Positions 1 to 9,117 of a stretch of DNA of 64,000 bases are shown in pieces. The stretch spans positions 4,526,001-4,590,000 of the forward strand of contig NZ_JBDFMO010000001.1 in assembly GCF_047238305.1 (NCBI RefSeq), read 5' to 3'. The notes below the pieces were generated by a model, which did not search any database, was not told the DNA's origin, and was given only the letters and a program-made list of their open reading frames with translations. The stretch's first letter is position 1, and each line of letters starts with the position of its first letter. The position numbers and the translations under genes were made by a program. Origin of the DNA: Ferdinandcohnia sp047238305. Its GTDB lineage: Bacteria > Bacillota > Bacilli > Bacillales > Bacillaceae_L.

Positions 1-423
1 GCTTGCTATAAATGATCCAGTGAAGTTTGTTGCAAAAACCTGTGAAAAACCTTTTTCATCTAGGTCAAAGAAGGTCTTCCCCTCAATTTCTTCGCCATAT
101 GTTTCAGGTGCTGTAATGGCATCAGGATGGTTTCCCCCTGCGCCATTAATTAAAATATCTACATATCCAAACTCTTTGATGATTTCTTCGCGAACATTTT
201 CTAAAGAAGCCTTATCAAGCACGTTTGCTGCAAAAGCAACAGCTGTTCCGCCTTTTGAGCGAATTTCTTCGGCGACTTCTTCACCTTTTTCAACTGTCCT
301 ATTTAAAATAGCAACCTTTACCCCCTGACGAGCAAGCTCACGGCACATTTCAGAGCACAACACACCGCTTCCTCCAGTAACGACAGCTACTTTTCCAGAT
401 AAATTTTCATGAATAGGAAGCAT
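1..423 (-). CDS. uxuB: SDR-family D-mannonate (fructuronate) oxidoreductase, 3' end beyond window
   Basis: Partial gene: 141 codons from an ATG at 423 run off the left edge. The N-terminus carries the Rossmann cofactor motif VVTGGSGVLCSE at about residues 14-25 and the NGAGG segment near residue 96, both typical of short-chain dehydrogenases. The stretch NGAGGNHPDA plus the position directly after mannonate dehydratase fits the UxuB/YjmF type, which reduces D-fructuronate to D-mannonate in hexuronate breakdown. A good ribosome site (AGGAGGGTTAAGG) precedes the start and the gap to uxuA is two bases, so it is co-transcribed. The catalytic Tyr-x3-Lys lies outside the window, so the assignment rests on the N-terminal half and context. 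Confidence 0.85.
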   Translation of the reverse strand, partial: MLPIHENLSGKVAVVTGGSGVLCSEMCRELARQGVKVAILNRTVEKGEEVAEEIRSKGGTAVAFAANVLDKASLENVREEIIKEFGYVDILINGAGGNHPDAITAPETYGEEIEGKTFFDLDEKGFSQVFATNFTGSFIAS

Positions 424-425
424 CC

Positions 426-1505
426 TTAACCCTCCTTGTTTATAGATGTAAAAGCATCCCAGAGACCGTTCAAATACATGATACCAAGGGCACGATCATA
501 AAGCCCGTAGCCTGGACGGCATTGTTCCTTCCAAATATGGCGGCCGTGATCTGGTCTGACATAGCCTGAATAATTTTGTTCAGCCAGAGACTTTACCACA
601 CCGATAAGGTTGATCGAACCATCTGATGTAAGATGGGATGTCTCAATAAAATCTCCGTTTTCATATATTTTTACATTGCGGATGTGGGCGAACGGTGACC
701 TATTCGCAAACTTGCAAGCGATCGCTTCCATATCATTCCTAGGATTAGATCCTAATGAACCAGTACAAAAGGTAATCCCGTTAGCAGGTGAATCAGAAAT
801 GGTTAATAATCTTTTTAGCCCTTCCTCACTTGTCAGAATCCTAGGAAGGCCGAAAAGTGACCATGGCGGGTCATCAGGATGAATCGCCATTTGTATTCCA
901 GCTTCCTCACAAACTGGTAAAACTTCATTTAAGAAATAGCCAAGGTTCTCCCAAAGCTTTTCTTCATCAATCTCTTTGTAAGCTTCAAACAATTCCTGAA
1001 TTCGTCCCAATTTCTCTGGCTCCCAACCTGGAAGTGTCATTGTTGAGGCAGACGAAAAAATATCAATCAACTCATTTGGTCCGATAGAGTCTAATTTTTG
1101 CTTTTCATAAAATAAGGCTGTCGATCCATCTGGAAGCGGATGATACAGGTCTGTCCGGATCCAGTCAAAGACAGGCATAAAATTATAGCAGATAACTTTT
1201 ACACCAAATTCTCCTAAATGACGGATTGTCTGCTTATAATTTTCTATATATTGATTACGCTCATGATTGCCCAATTTAATAGACTCATGAATATTTACAC
1301 TTTCTACAACCTCTGCATGGAATCCATAAGACTGGATATATTCAACCTCTTCCTTAATTTCTTCTTTCATCCATACATCACCAACAGGCTTTTCATGTAG
1401 TGCCCACACAATACCTTTTACACTTGGTATTTGCTTAATTTGATCAAGGGTAACCGTGTCGTTGCCTCTACCATACCAGCGAAATGTCATATTCATAGAA
1501 TTCAC
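426..1505 (-). CDS. uxuA: mannonate dehydratase
   Basis: A 359-residue protein of the UxuA family (TIM-barrel, xylose-isomerase-like). It dehydrates D-mannonate to 2-dehydro-3-deoxy-D-gluconate (KDG), the last hexuronate-specific step before the KDG pathway. Characteristic segments are visible: FRWYGRGNDTVTLDQI at the N-terminus, MAIHPDDPPWSLFGLPRI and FCTGSLGSNPRND in the middle, and RPDHGRHIW near the C-terminus; the His, Cys, Asp and His residues in these are the metal and substrate ligands known for the family. Length is the usual one. ATG start with AAGGTGA upstream. It sits between a zinc dehydrogenase and the UxuB-type SDR, as in the Bacillus subtilis uxu/yjm locus. Confidence 0.95.
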   Translation of the reverse strand: MNSMNMTFRWYGRGNDTVTLDQIKQIPSVKGIVWALHEKPVGDVWMKEEIKEEVEYIQSYGFHAEVVESVNIHESIKLGNHERNQYIENYKQTIRHLGEFGVKVICYNFMPVFDWIRTDLYHPLPDGSTALFYEKQKLDSIGPNELIDIFSSASTMTLPGWEPEKLGRIQELFEAYKEIDEEKLWENLGYFLNEVLPVCEEAGIQMAIHPDDPPWSLFGLPRILTSEEGLKRLLTISDSPANGITFCTGSLGSNPRNDMEAIACKFANRSPFAHIRNVKIYENGDFIETSHLTSDGSINLIGVVKSLAEQNYSGYVRPDHGRHIWKEQCRPGYGLYDRALGIMYLNGLWDAFTSINKEG

Positions 1506-1635
1506 CTTACTTTTATTTACGACTTCTATTTACTTGTGATAATGTTTAATAACAGCATCTTCCCGAAGTATCGATAAGCTTATGCTGAATTACTGCCCAG
1601 TTGCATCTGCACCCGCATCAAGACACAAATACCTT

Positions 1636-2655
1636 TTATTCAAAAATAATTAATGCTTTTCTGACAATGTCCTGATTTTCTTCGACAAATTTGAAAGCCT
1701 CTTGTACTTGTTCAATTGGGAACTTATGCGTAATTAACCCATTTGATTGCAATTTATTATCGTTTAATAATTGTACAACTTTCTTAAATTGGTTTGTCTG
1801 TAAGCGGGAACCAACAATTGTTATTTCTTTTTTAGTAATAGGAAGCTGTGAAATAGATGCTGGACGCTCATCAAACCCTAAGCAGACAACTGTTCCTGCA
1901 ATAGAGGTAACCTTTGGACCTAATTCAAACGTTTGTGGAAGACAGACTGCATCAATTACAACATTTGCCCCCTCGCCATTGGTATATTCCATTACCTTCT
2001 CTTCAACAGATTCATTCCCCGGATTTATTACCCAATCTGCGCCATTTTCCTTGGCAAAAGCTAAACGCTCATCTTTAAGATCAGATACCATTACCTTCGC
2101 ACCTGCATGCTTTGCCATTTTTAAAACACAAATTCCAATCGGACCAGCACCTTGGATAAGAACGGTATCACCTTTGTCTACATTTCCTCGCCAGTTTGCC
2201 TGAGCACCAATGGTGTATGGTTCAGCAAGTACAATTTCATCCCAATCTAATGATGGGTCAAGGGCATGAAGCTGATTTTCTGGCAGAACGAAAAATTCGC
2301 GCATGCCGCCATCTTCATGTACACCGAAAACTGAAAGCTTCTCACAAACATTCGGACGTCCTTTTCGGCAGGCATAGCATTCGCCGCAATAACTAATAGG
2401 TTCAACTACTACATGATCTCCGGCCTTTAGCAATGATACGTTTTCACCCACAGCAACAACTTCTCCAGCTACTTCATGGCCAACTACGCGTGGATAGGTA
2501 GCTAAAGGATTTGTTCCATGAAAAATATGCATATCAGAACCGCAAATTCCTACACGCTTTACCTTTACAAGAACATCATCTGGATTTTTGATCTCTGGTT
2601 TTTCTACCTCTAAAGAAATCATTTCATGTGGTTTTGTAATTTGTACAGCTTTCAT
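1636..2655 (-). CDS. zinc-dependent medium-chain alcohol dehydrogenase (YjmD-like)
   Basis: A 339-residue medium-chain dehydrogenase. The N-terminal GroES-like domain has the catalytic zinc set GICGSDMH and GHEVAGEV, and the structural zinc cysteines occur in CGECYACRKGRPNVC. The NAD(P) domain has IQGAGPIGICVLKMAKHAGA. This family includes sorbitol, L-threonine and galactitol-phosphate dehydrogenases and YjmD, which sits in the B. subtilis hexuronate operon. Placement between the TRAP transporter and uxuA suggests oxidation or reduction of a sugar acid such as L-gulonate or fructuronate; the exact substrate cannot be read from sequence. ATG start behind AAGGAGATGT. A 130-bp gap separates it from uxuA, with no clear terminator. 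Confidence 0.85.
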   Translation of the reverse strand: MKAVQITKPHEMISLEVEKPEIKNPDDVLVKVKRVGICGSDMHIFHGTNPLATYPRVVGHEVAGEVVAVGENVSLLKAGDHVVVEPISYCGECYACRKGRPNVCEKLSVFGVHEDGGMREFFVLPENQLHALDPSLDWDEIVLAEPYTIGAQANWRGNVDKGDTVLIQGAGPIGICVLKMAKHAGAKVMVSDLKDERLAFAKENGADWVINPGNESVEEKVMEYTNGEGANVVIDAVCLPQTFELGPKVTSIAGTVVCLGFDERPASISQLPITKKEITIVGSRLQTNQFKKVVQLLNDNKLQSNGLITHKFPIEQVQEAFKFVEENQDIVRKALIIFE

Positions 2656-2669
2656 TCTATTACATCTCC

Positions 2670-3944
2670 TTATTCAAATAAGCTTGGTAGGAATAATGTG
2701 ACCTGAGGGACAAAGGCAACAAGAAGCAAGACAACAAACATGACACCTATGAATGGAATTAATTCTCGTGTTACCTTTCCCATTGACACATTTCCAATTT
2801 GCGAGGCAACGAATAAGCATACCCCTACAGGCGGTGTAACCAATCCGATAACCATTGATAAAACCATCAGAACACCGAATTGAATCGGATCCATACCAAT
2901 TGTATTGGCAACAGGCAATAAAACTGGGAATAGGATAACAAGGCCTGCAATTGTTTCCATAAATGTACCTACAAAAAGCATTAAAGCAATAATTAATAAA
3001 ATAACAATCACAGGATTTGTAGAAATCCCCAGTATAAGATCAGCAACCATTTGCGGAATACGTTCACTGACTAAAATCCAGCCAAATAGGTTAGCAAATC
3101 CAACTAATAACATAATGGCGGCAGTTGAAGTCATGGTTGACAGCATGATTTCCGGTATTTTTTTAATCGGTAGCTCTTTGTAAACAAATAATCCAATTAT
3201 TAATGCATAAATAACAGCGACAATAGAAGCTTCCGTCGGAGTGAAAAGCCCGCCTAAAATACCATATAATATAATGACGGTCATTAAAATCGCCCAAAAT
3301 GCGCCAAGAAAGCTTTTCCATACTTCTTTTAATGTTTTCTTGTCTCCTTTTGGATAATTTCGTTTGACAGAAATGATATAGGTCGGAATCATTAATCCTA
3401 ATCCTATTAAAACCCCTGGAACAGCACCAGCCATAAATAAATCACCAATAGAAAGAGAAGCAAGCGTTCCTACGATGATCATTGGCAGAGATGGTGGAAT
3501 AATCGGTCCTACAATGGATGAAGAAGCCGTAACAGCTGAAGAAAATGCTGCGCCATAGCCTTCCTTTTTCATAGCAGGAATCAGAATGGCACCAATGCTG
3601 GCTGTATCTGCAAGAGCTGTACCTGAAATACCAGCAAACCCCATTGAAGCCCCAACGTTTGCTAGACCAAGACCTCCGCGGATGCGCCCAAGAATATTGT
3701 TCGCAAAACCTATGATTCTATCTGTAATACCACCAACATTCATTAAATTACCTGCAAGAATGAAGCCTGGAATACAAAGCAAAACAAAAGAGTTTAGACC
3801 TGCAAACATCTTTTGTGGGATAATATTTAGTGGGATGTCAACAGCTATCAAATAAATAAGGGATGAAAGTCCTAAGCTGAATGCCACCGGTACACCAAGA
3901 AAGATTAATACAAGGAATGAAACAAACAATAGGAGGGCCGTCAT
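2670..3944 (-). CDS. dctM: TRAP transporter large permease (DctM family)
   Basis: A 424-residue, very hydrophobic protein with about twelve membrane segments, the usual size and shape of the DctM subunit of tripartite ATP-independent periplasmic transporters. Family segments such as GIPGFILAGNLM-like (CIPGFILAGNLMNVGGITDR), GISGTALADTASIGAI and PPSLPMIIVGTLASLSIGDLF are present. It is the ion-coupled translocating subunit and works with the DctQ and DctP genes just upstream. Its ATG overlaps the DctQ stop in an ATGA, with the ribosome site inside the end of DctQ, so translation is probably coupled. Context points to a hexuronate or aldonate substrate. Confidence 0.93.
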   Translation of the reverse strand: MTALLLFVSFLVLIFLGVPVAFSLGLSSLIYLIAVDIPLNIIPQKMFAGLNSFVLLCIPGFILAGNLMNVGGITDRIIGFANNILGRIRGGLGLANVGASMGFAGISGTALADTASIGAILIPAMKKEGYGAAFSSAVTASSSIVGPIIPPSLPMIIVGTLASLSIGDLFMAGAVPGVLIGLGLMIPTYIISVKRNYPKGDKKTLKEVWKSFLGAFWAILMTVIILYGILGGLFTPTEASIVAVIYALIIGLFVYKELPIKKIPEIMLSTMTSTAAIMLLVGFANLFGWILVSERIPQMVADLILGISTNPVIVILLIIALMLFVGTFMETIAGLVILFPVLLPVANTIGMDPIQFGVLMVLSMVIGLVTPPVGVCLFVASQIGNVSMGKVTRELIPFIGVMFVVLLLVAFVPQVTLFLPSLFE

Positions 3945-4438
3945 AATTCCCCACCTCCTTCTACTTCATATGGATTTTTCTTATTTCCAAATAAATATCC
4001 TATTCTTACTAAAGCGAAAAGGGATAAGAAAGTACTCAAAATGAGCATGGAACCATGGATCCATGACATTTTAATTGGCATTGTTGCCGACAACTGAGCC
4101 GTGCCTATTTGTACAAATGAAAGAGATTCTTTAATCATAATGACACTTATAAGTAATAGGGATATCATAATGCAAATATCAAATACCTTTCTTACCCTTT
4201 TAGGAAATCTGGCAATTATGATATCAACTGCAATATATTCGTTTCGAAGCAGTGCAATCGGTGCTCCGGTAGCTATTCCAAATAGGAATAAATAACGCGT
4301 CAACTCTTCAGTCCAAATATAGGAATATGGAAAATAACGAGAGAGAATTTGCATGGTAACAATGATAATAATACCGGTAAAACATACAACGGACAGAAAG
4401 CCTAATATTCGTGTCAGCCATTTTAGGATGCTTGACAT
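3941..4438 (-). CDS. dctQ: TRAP transporter small permease (DctQ family)
   Basis: A 165-residue protein with four predicted membrane segments, typical for the DctQ subunit that bridges the binding protein and the large permease. The segment FPYSYIWTEELTRYLFLF around residues 40-60 matches the conserved W-x-E-E motif of the family. I chose the ATG at 4438, since AAGGGAG lies seven bases upstream; a GTG nine bases earlier sits too close to that site. It overlaps the large permease by four bases and is 150 bp downstream of the binding-protein gene, in which gap I see no gene. Confidence 0.9.
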   Translation of the reverse strand: MSSILKWLTRILGFLSVVCFTGIIIIVTMQILSRYFPYSYIWTEELTRYLFLFGIATGAPIALLRNEYIAVDIIIARFPKRVRKVFDICIMISLLLISVIMIKESLSFVQIGTAQLSATMPIKMSWIHGSMLILSTFLSLFALVRIGYLFGNKKNPYEVEGGGEL

Positions 4439-4588
4439 TGGTTTCACTCCCTTTCGGAATCATCTGGTGGGCAAGTTTTTTTAGTAATCGCTCCAAAGTC
4501 TAACTCTTACTCTAAAAAACCATTTTTACTCTTAACTAACGGAAAGGCACTGTCGACCAAGAATGGTCAACCGCGCCTATCTTCATTA

Positions 4589-5596
4589 TTACTTCGCATT
4601 TAGGATTTTTTCATATACTGCTAATTGTTCTTCAGAAAGTGAAGCTTTTACAGCTGGAACCATCGCTTCACTGAAGGCATCCTTATCAGAATCAACAAAT
4701 TCCATTCCTTCTTCTTTCAACTGTTCCTCAATTTTATTGATTTCTTCGTCAAATAACTTAGCGCCATACTCTTGCGCTTCTGCTGCAGCCTCTTGTACAG
4801 CTGTTTTTTGTTCGTCTGTTAATGCATCAAATTGCTTATTTCCTACCAAAACATAAATCCAAGAATATACATGCTCTGTGCGGTTTACATATTTTTGCAC
4901 TTCATAAAGTCCACCACTTTGGATTAAGTCAACAGGGTTTTCTTGTCCATCAATTACCCCTTGCTGGATGCCAGTAAATACTTCGTTAAAGTCCATTACT
5001 TGTGGCTTTGCACCTGCTGCTTCCCAAACCTTTAAGAATAGAGGCACGTTTGGCACACGCATTTTAAAGCCTTCTAAATCAGCTGGTGTTTCAATAGGCT
5101 TGCTTGAAGTTAAGTTACGTGGTGCACGAGTCATATAAAATAATGGTGTTAAATTTGCTTTTTCTTTAATTTCGGCTTTGATTTCATCTCCAACCTCACC
5201 ATCAACCACTTTTTTCACGTGGTCTAAACCAGTAAACGCATAAGGAACTGCAAGTAATGCAGCTTTTGGAGCCCAGTTTTGCAACGTTTCACCAGAAATA
5301 ACTAGGTCTGCTGTACCAGCAGAAATCGCATTAATCGTATCAGTTTCGCCGCCTAAAGAGTTGTTCGGATAAACTTCGATTTCGATTTGTCCATCTGTTT
5401 TTTCTTTCACTAGATCAGCAAATTTCACAGAAGTTTTGTGCCAAATATGATTTTCATCCGCTAAATGACCAAGTTTCCATTTTACAACTTTACCTTCTTC
5501 TTTGCCGTCACCCGAACTATTAGAAGTACCAGAACTGCAAGCCCCCAATAGCAATACGAACACTAAACTTACTGCCAGTAAACTAATTTTCCTCAT
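4589..5596 (-). CDS. dctP: TRAP transporter substrate-binding lipoprotein (DctP family)
   Basis: A 335-residue solute receptor. The N-terminus is a lipoprotein signal: short basic start, hydrophobic stretch, then a lipobox LLGAC with the lipidated Cys at residue 20, followed by a Ser/Gly/Asn-rich linker. The body carries the DctP-family signature RVPNVPLFLKVWEAAGAKP with the Arg that salt-bridges the substrate carboxylate, then VFTGIQQGVIDGQENP. It captures an organic or sugar acid outside the membrane and hands it to DctQM. The uxu genes downstream suggest glucuronate, galacturonate or a related uronate. ATG start behind GGGGGAA. Confidence 0.93.
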   Translation of the reverse strand: MRKISLLAVSLVFVLLLGACSSGTSNSSGDGKEEGKVVKWKLGHLADENHIWHKTSVKFADLVKEKTDGQIEIEVYPNNSLGGETDTINAISAGTADLVISGETLQNWAPKAALLAVPYAFTGLDHVKKVVDGEVGDEIKAEIKEKANLTPLFYMTRAPRNLTSSKPIETPADLEGFKMRVPNVPLFLKVWEAAGAKPQVMDFNEVFTGIQQGVIDGQENPVDLIQSGGLYEVQKYVNRTEHVYSWIYVLVGNKQFDALTDEQKTAVQEAAAEAQEYGAKLFDEEINKIEEQLKEEGMEFVDSDKDAFSEAMVPAVKASLSEEQLAVYEKILNAK

Positions 5597-5735
5597 TAAA
5601 AATTCCCCCTTTTGTATTCATTCTTCATTTTGGATATCGATTTGTTTGAACATGTATCCCCCCCTTCAAAAAAACGTGAATAATAGAAAAATAGATTTTC
5701 ATTCCCAGAAATAAAGGAGATTTCATCAAAATCTT

Positions 5736-6734
5736 TTATACTGATTCACGTTCTATTAATTTTGCATCATACCGAAGAACCTTATATTCCTCTTCAAGTT
5801 TCAAATTAGAAATTAACTTAAGCATAGTATTGGCTGTTTCTATACCCATCTCATACGTTGGTAGGGCTACAACGGTTATAGCAGGGGTAGTGGCAGCTAA
5901 AAACGGTGAGTCATCCATAGTAACAACGCTTACATTACCTGGTATGCTGACATTTTGCTCTTTTAAAAATTTTAATAGTTCAATTGCTGACATCCCATTG
6001 ATTGCAAAAAAGGCATTTGGTCGACTCTTTTCATCCTCCCAAATGGAGCGCAATTGATTGCTTATTTCATGAAGTTCTGCAGTGATAATCCATTTTTCAT
6101 TTACAGGTAGCCCATGTTTTCTTAGCGCTTTTTTAAACCCTTCGATTCGTTCAATCCGAGGTGTAATTCCATCCTTAATAGGAGCACTTACTAAGGCCAT
6201 TTTTGTTCTTCCTTTTTGTAGAATATGTTCTACAACTAATTCAGAGGCTTTCTCATTATCTAGCAAAATTGTTGGATAAATAACAGGTTCGATTTTTCTA
6301 TCAATAAAAACTATTGGAAATCGAGCTTTTTTTAACTGTTTGTACAACTCTGCATTCCCACTTGTCGGAAATATGATCAATCCATCCACTTGTTTGGCCA
6401 TTAGCATTTCAATATAGCTTTTTTCTTTTTCTGGATCATCATCAGTATTACATACAAATATATGAAAATTATTAACCTTACAAGTATCTTCAATAACCCG
6501 AACAATCTCGTTTGTAAATGAATGCAGAATATTGGCAACAATAACTCCAATCGTGGACGTTTTCTTTTGCCTCAAACTTTTTGCTACATAATTTGGAATA
6601 TATCCTAGCTCTTTCACCGCATTTTCAATTTTCTCTTTTGTTGCTGGAGCCATATATTCGTATCGATTATTCAGATATTGAGAAACTGTGCTTTTTGAGA
6701 CACCCGCTTTATCCGCAACATCTTGTATTCTCAT
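5736..6734 (-). CDS. LacI-family transcriptional regulator, probable hexuronate-operon regulator
   Basis: A 332-residue LacI/GalR regulator: helix-turn-helix with DVADKAGVSKSTVSQYLNNR at the N-terminus, the hinge segment NYVAKSLRQKKTSTIGVIV near residue 55, and a periplasmic-binding-protein-like effector domain. KdgR of B. subtilis, which controls KDG use, belongs to the same family, but I cannot show it is the orthologue. I start it at the ATG at 6734 because AGGAG lies ten bases upstream; a GTG at 6743 is only one base from that site. A perfect 29-bp palindrome directly upstream overlaps the ribosome site. The gene leads into the TRAP/uxu genes with a 139-bp gap. Confidence 0.9.
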   Translation of the reverse strand: MRIQDVADKAGVSKSTVSQYLNNRYEYMAPATKEKIENAVKELGYIPNYVAKSLRQKKTSTIGVIVANILHSFTNEIVRVIEDTCKVNNFHIFVCNTDDDPEKEKSYIEMLMAKQVDGLIIFPTSGNAELYKQLKKARFPIVFIDRKIEPVIYPTILLDNEKASELVVEHILQKGRTKMALVSAPIKDGITPRIERIEGFKKALRKHGLPVNEKWIITAELHEISNQLRSIWEDEKSRPNAFFAINGMSAIELLKFLKEQNVSIPGNVSVVTMDDSPFLAATTPAITVVALPTYEMGIETANTMLKLISNLKLEEEYKVLRYDAKLIERESV

Positions 6735-6746
6735 ATTTTTCACACT

Positions 6747-6775
6747 CCTAAACCGATTTAGTAAATCGGTTTAGG
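6747..6775 (-). promoter_or_regulatory. 29-bp perfect palindrome, candidate LacI-type operator
   Basis: Two 14-base arms (CCTAAACCGATTTA and its reverse complement) flank a single central G at 6761. It lies immediately upstream of the regulator gene and its inner edge contributes AGG to the Shine-Dalgarno site. LacI-family proteins bind such symmetric sites containing AAACCG half-sites, so autoregulation is the simple reading; an RNA hairpin hiding the ribosome site is the alternative. I did not find a second full copy in front of the dctP gene. Confidence 0.65.
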
Positions 6776-6932
6776 TAAATTATAAATGAAAACCTTTTCA
6801 TATTCAATGCTATTTTTATAAATATTTTAATAATACTAATTTTAAGAAGCTGCACAAAGAACCTCTAAAAATCTTTATTATTAATAGATACTCTTTTGTA
6901 ATAAAAATGAATGTTATAACAACTGGTTTTCT

Positions 6933-7904
6933 TTACTTTTTTAGCTGCTGGTTAACTAGATATGTTGGATTATTTCCCAATAATACATCTGCAACATTTT
7001 GTGCCGTTTTCCGTTTTAATTCAACTTGTGATTCCTCTGAATACCACGCAACATGTGGAGTTAAAATGACATTATCCATTTTTAGTAACGGACTAGTTGG
7101 ATCAATTGGCTCCTGTTCAATGACATCAAGACCTGCACCCGCAATTTTCCCTTCTTGAAGAGCACGGATTAATGCTTGTTCATCAATAACAGGTCCTCTA
7201 GATGTGTTAATGATAAACGCTTCCTTTTTCGCCAATGTAAATTGTTCATCACTGATTAATCCCTGAGTTGCTTTTGTTAAAGGTGTATGAACAGATATAA
7301 AATCAGATTTTTCCACTAACTCATTCAATGAAACTAGTTTTGCGTTATATTCCTTTACAACCTGTTCCGAAACGAAAGGATCATATACGACAAGCTCTAA
7401 CCCTAGTACTCTTGCTTTTGTTGCCAAATTTTGTGGTATTCTCCCAAATCCAATAAGTCCTAGTACACGACCATTCATACGAAAAATAGGAGTTCCTACT
7501 TTATAATCCCATACACCGCTTTTGACAGATTGATTTAATTGAACTATTTTACGTGCACATGCAAAAAGTAGACTTAATGCGTGATCAGCTACCTCTTCCA
7601 TACAATAATCAGGAACGTTGGCTACAAATACACCATGTTTTGTCGCTGCATCTACATCAATTGTATTCACACCAACTCCATATCTTGCAATCACTTTAAC
7701 AGTTGGAAGGTTTTCTATCACTTTACGAGTAATTGGTGCATACTGGTTAATGATTCCATCCGCATCTTTACAAGCCTCAATTACTTCCTGTTCTGTTTTA
7801 CATTGCTTCTTAATTAACTTAGCCCCTGCTTTTTCTAACACTTCTTCTTCAATTGCTAAACTGGCATATTCAAAATCGGTGACAACTACCTTAAATTTAC
7901 TCAT
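6933..7904 (-). CDS. D-isomer-specific 2-hydroxyacid dehydrogenase (CtBP-like)
   Basis: A 323-residue NAD-dependent dehydrogenase. Visible are the catalytic-domain start, the nucleotide-binding GFGRIPQNLA around residue 150, the NTSRGPVIDEQAL segment holding the catalytic Arg region, and the C-terminal Glu/His pair (VIEQEP and LTPHVAWYSEE). This family reduces 2-oxo acids to D-2-hydroxy acids or the reverse; members called C-terminal-binding-protein-like are common in sugar-acid clusters. It lies just upstream of the LacI regulator on the same strand, so a role in uronate or 2-keto sugar acid metabolism is likely but not proven. ATG start with GGAGTGGATGA upstream. Confidence 0.85.
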   Translation of the reverse strand: MSKFKVVVTDFEYASLAIEEEVLEKAGAKLIKKQCKTEQEVIEACKDADGIINQYAPITRKVIENLPTVKVIARYGVGVNTIDVDAATKHGVFVANVPDYCMEEVADHALSLLFACARKIVQLNQSVKSGVWDYKVGTPIFRMNGRVLGLIGFGRIPQNLATKARVLGLELVVYDPFVSEQVVKEYNAKLVSLNELVEKSDFISVHTPLTKATQGLISDEQFTLAKKEAFIINTSRGPVIDEQALIRALQEGKIAGAGLDVIEQEPIDPTSPLLKMDNVILTPHVAWYSEESQVELKRKTAQNVADVLLGNNPTYLVNQQLKK

Positions 7905-8036
7905 TCACTCATCCACTCCAGTTTCATATATTTTAAACCTTATCTTACAATAATAGATCATTCAAAATTTTAAAAGCAGATTTTTGAAAAATTCCCTCTC
8001 ACTGTCATCACTCTAAAGTTGCGAATGAAAATAGAG

Positions 8037-8072
8037 AGCGCCTGCCCTCTTTGAATCAAGAGGACAGGCGCT
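8037..8072 (-). terminator. intrinsic terminator after the LLM monooxygenase gene
   Basis: Arms of about 15 bases (AGCGCCTGCCCTCTT and its near-perfect complement with one mismatch) enclose a six-base loop, 18 bases past the stop of the minus-strand gene at 8090. On the minus strand it is followed by CTCTCTATTTTC, a modest T-rich tail. Confidence 0.75.
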
Positions 8073-8089
8073 TAATTAAAATTAACTTT

Positions 8090-9085
8090 CTATAATAATT
8101 CCTTAGCCAACAATCTGTATACATTCAGTCGTTTTTCCTGTGAATGTGGGATGCTACAAATCATCGCTTCATCAAAACCATAATCTTCCTGCTCCTGTTG
8201 CAGTTTTTCGGCAATTGCTTTAGACGATCCGACTAGGTGAAGCTTTTTCCGATTTTCTTGGATGTTCATTCGTTCCACTTCGGTTAATGGATAGTTTTGT
8301 GCTTCCTCTGGAGTTAACACCTGCCCAAGCTTTCCTTTCATGAGCCATAGACGCGCTATGTCATGTGGCAATGCTTCAAATTCAGCTTCCTCATCCGTCT
8401 CTGCAGCGGTAACCATATAGGAAACAGTAATCTCCGGTTTTTCCATAAAGACAGTTGCCTTAAATTGCTCTTTATATAATTCTAAAATATCCTTTGTCAT
8501 TTCGCCGTTGAAAAATTGTGCGAAGGAGTAGCCTACCCCCATTCGCCCTGCCATTACAGCACTATTGCCGGTTGAACCGAGCAACCATGCTTCTGGCAAC
8601 AAAACTTGAGATGGTGTTGCGATTGTATGTTTATAGAGTGGATGATCGGGTATCTCGTCCTTCAACATTTGTAAGGCCAGATCGAATTTCTCGTACATAT
8701 TATTTACCATGGGTTGGCGCCCTTCAGATAAAGCATAGGTTGCATATTGGTCTCCACCAGGTGCTCGGCCGACTCCAAAATCAATTCTTCCTGGAGAATA
8801 TGAACTTAGTGTTTTAAACACCTCTGCAAGCTTTAATGGAGAGTAATGCATCATCATAACTCCACCTGTACCGATTCGAATTCGCTTCGTTTTGGCTGCC
8901 AAATGGGCTACTGAGATCTCAGGAGCGGAACTTGCATAAGAACCAGTTCCATGATGCTCAGCCATCCACATGCGATGATAGCCTAATTCATCTGCCAAGA
9001 TAGCAAGTTCCTCCGCTTTTTTTAATGCACCCGCCGGAGAATTTCCTTTCGTAATTGGCGCTTGATCAAGTACACTTAATCTCAT
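8090..9085 (-). CDS. luciferase-like (LLM class) flavin-dependent oxidoreductase
   Basis: A 331-residue member of the bacterial-luciferase-like monooxygenases (B. subtilis YtmO/YddN type). Typical segments are LSVLDQAPITKGNSPAGAL at the start, WMAEHHGTGSYASSAPEI (FMN/substrate-site His-His), GTGGVMMMHYSPLKLAE and RIDFGVGRAPGG. Such enzymes use reduced FMN and oxygen to oxidise a small organic substrate. The ATG at 9085 is preferred over an upstream ATG because AAAGGAG precedes it and homologues begin with MRLSVLDQ. An NADPH-FMN reductase gene lies directly upstream on the same strand, which could supply reduced flavin. The substrate is unknown. Confidence 0.88.
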   Translation of the reverse strand: MRLSVLDQAPITKGNSPAGALKKAEELAILADELGYHRMWMAEHHGTGSYASSAPEISVAHLAAKTKRIRIGTGGVMMMHYSPLKLAEVFKTLSSYSPGRIDFGVGRAPGGDQYATYALSEGRQPMVNNMYEKFDLALQMLKDEIPDHPLYKHTIATPSQVLLPEAWLLGSTGNSAVMAGRMGVGYSFAQFFNGEMTKDILELYKEQFKATVFMEKPEITVSYMVTAAETDEEAEFEALPHDIARLWLMKGKLGQVLTPEEAQNYPLTEVERMNIQENRKKLHLVGSSKAIAEKLQQEQEDYGFDEAMICSIPHSQEKRLNVYRLLAKELL

Positions 9086-9117
9086 TTTCCACCATACTCC
9101 TTTCGCATTGGGACACA

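Noticed and set aside
1506..1635. Regulatory RNA between uxuA and the zinc dehydrogenase
   Set aside because: No conserved aptamer or terminator pattern could be recognised.
1691..2203. 170-codon plus-strand frame opposite the zinc dehydrogenase
   Set aside because: Overlaps a well-supported dehydrogenase with complete motifs; no independent support.
4448..4588. Separate small gene between dctP and dctQ
   Set aside because: The frame found there lacks a ribosome site and overlaps the dctQ start; looks like spacer.
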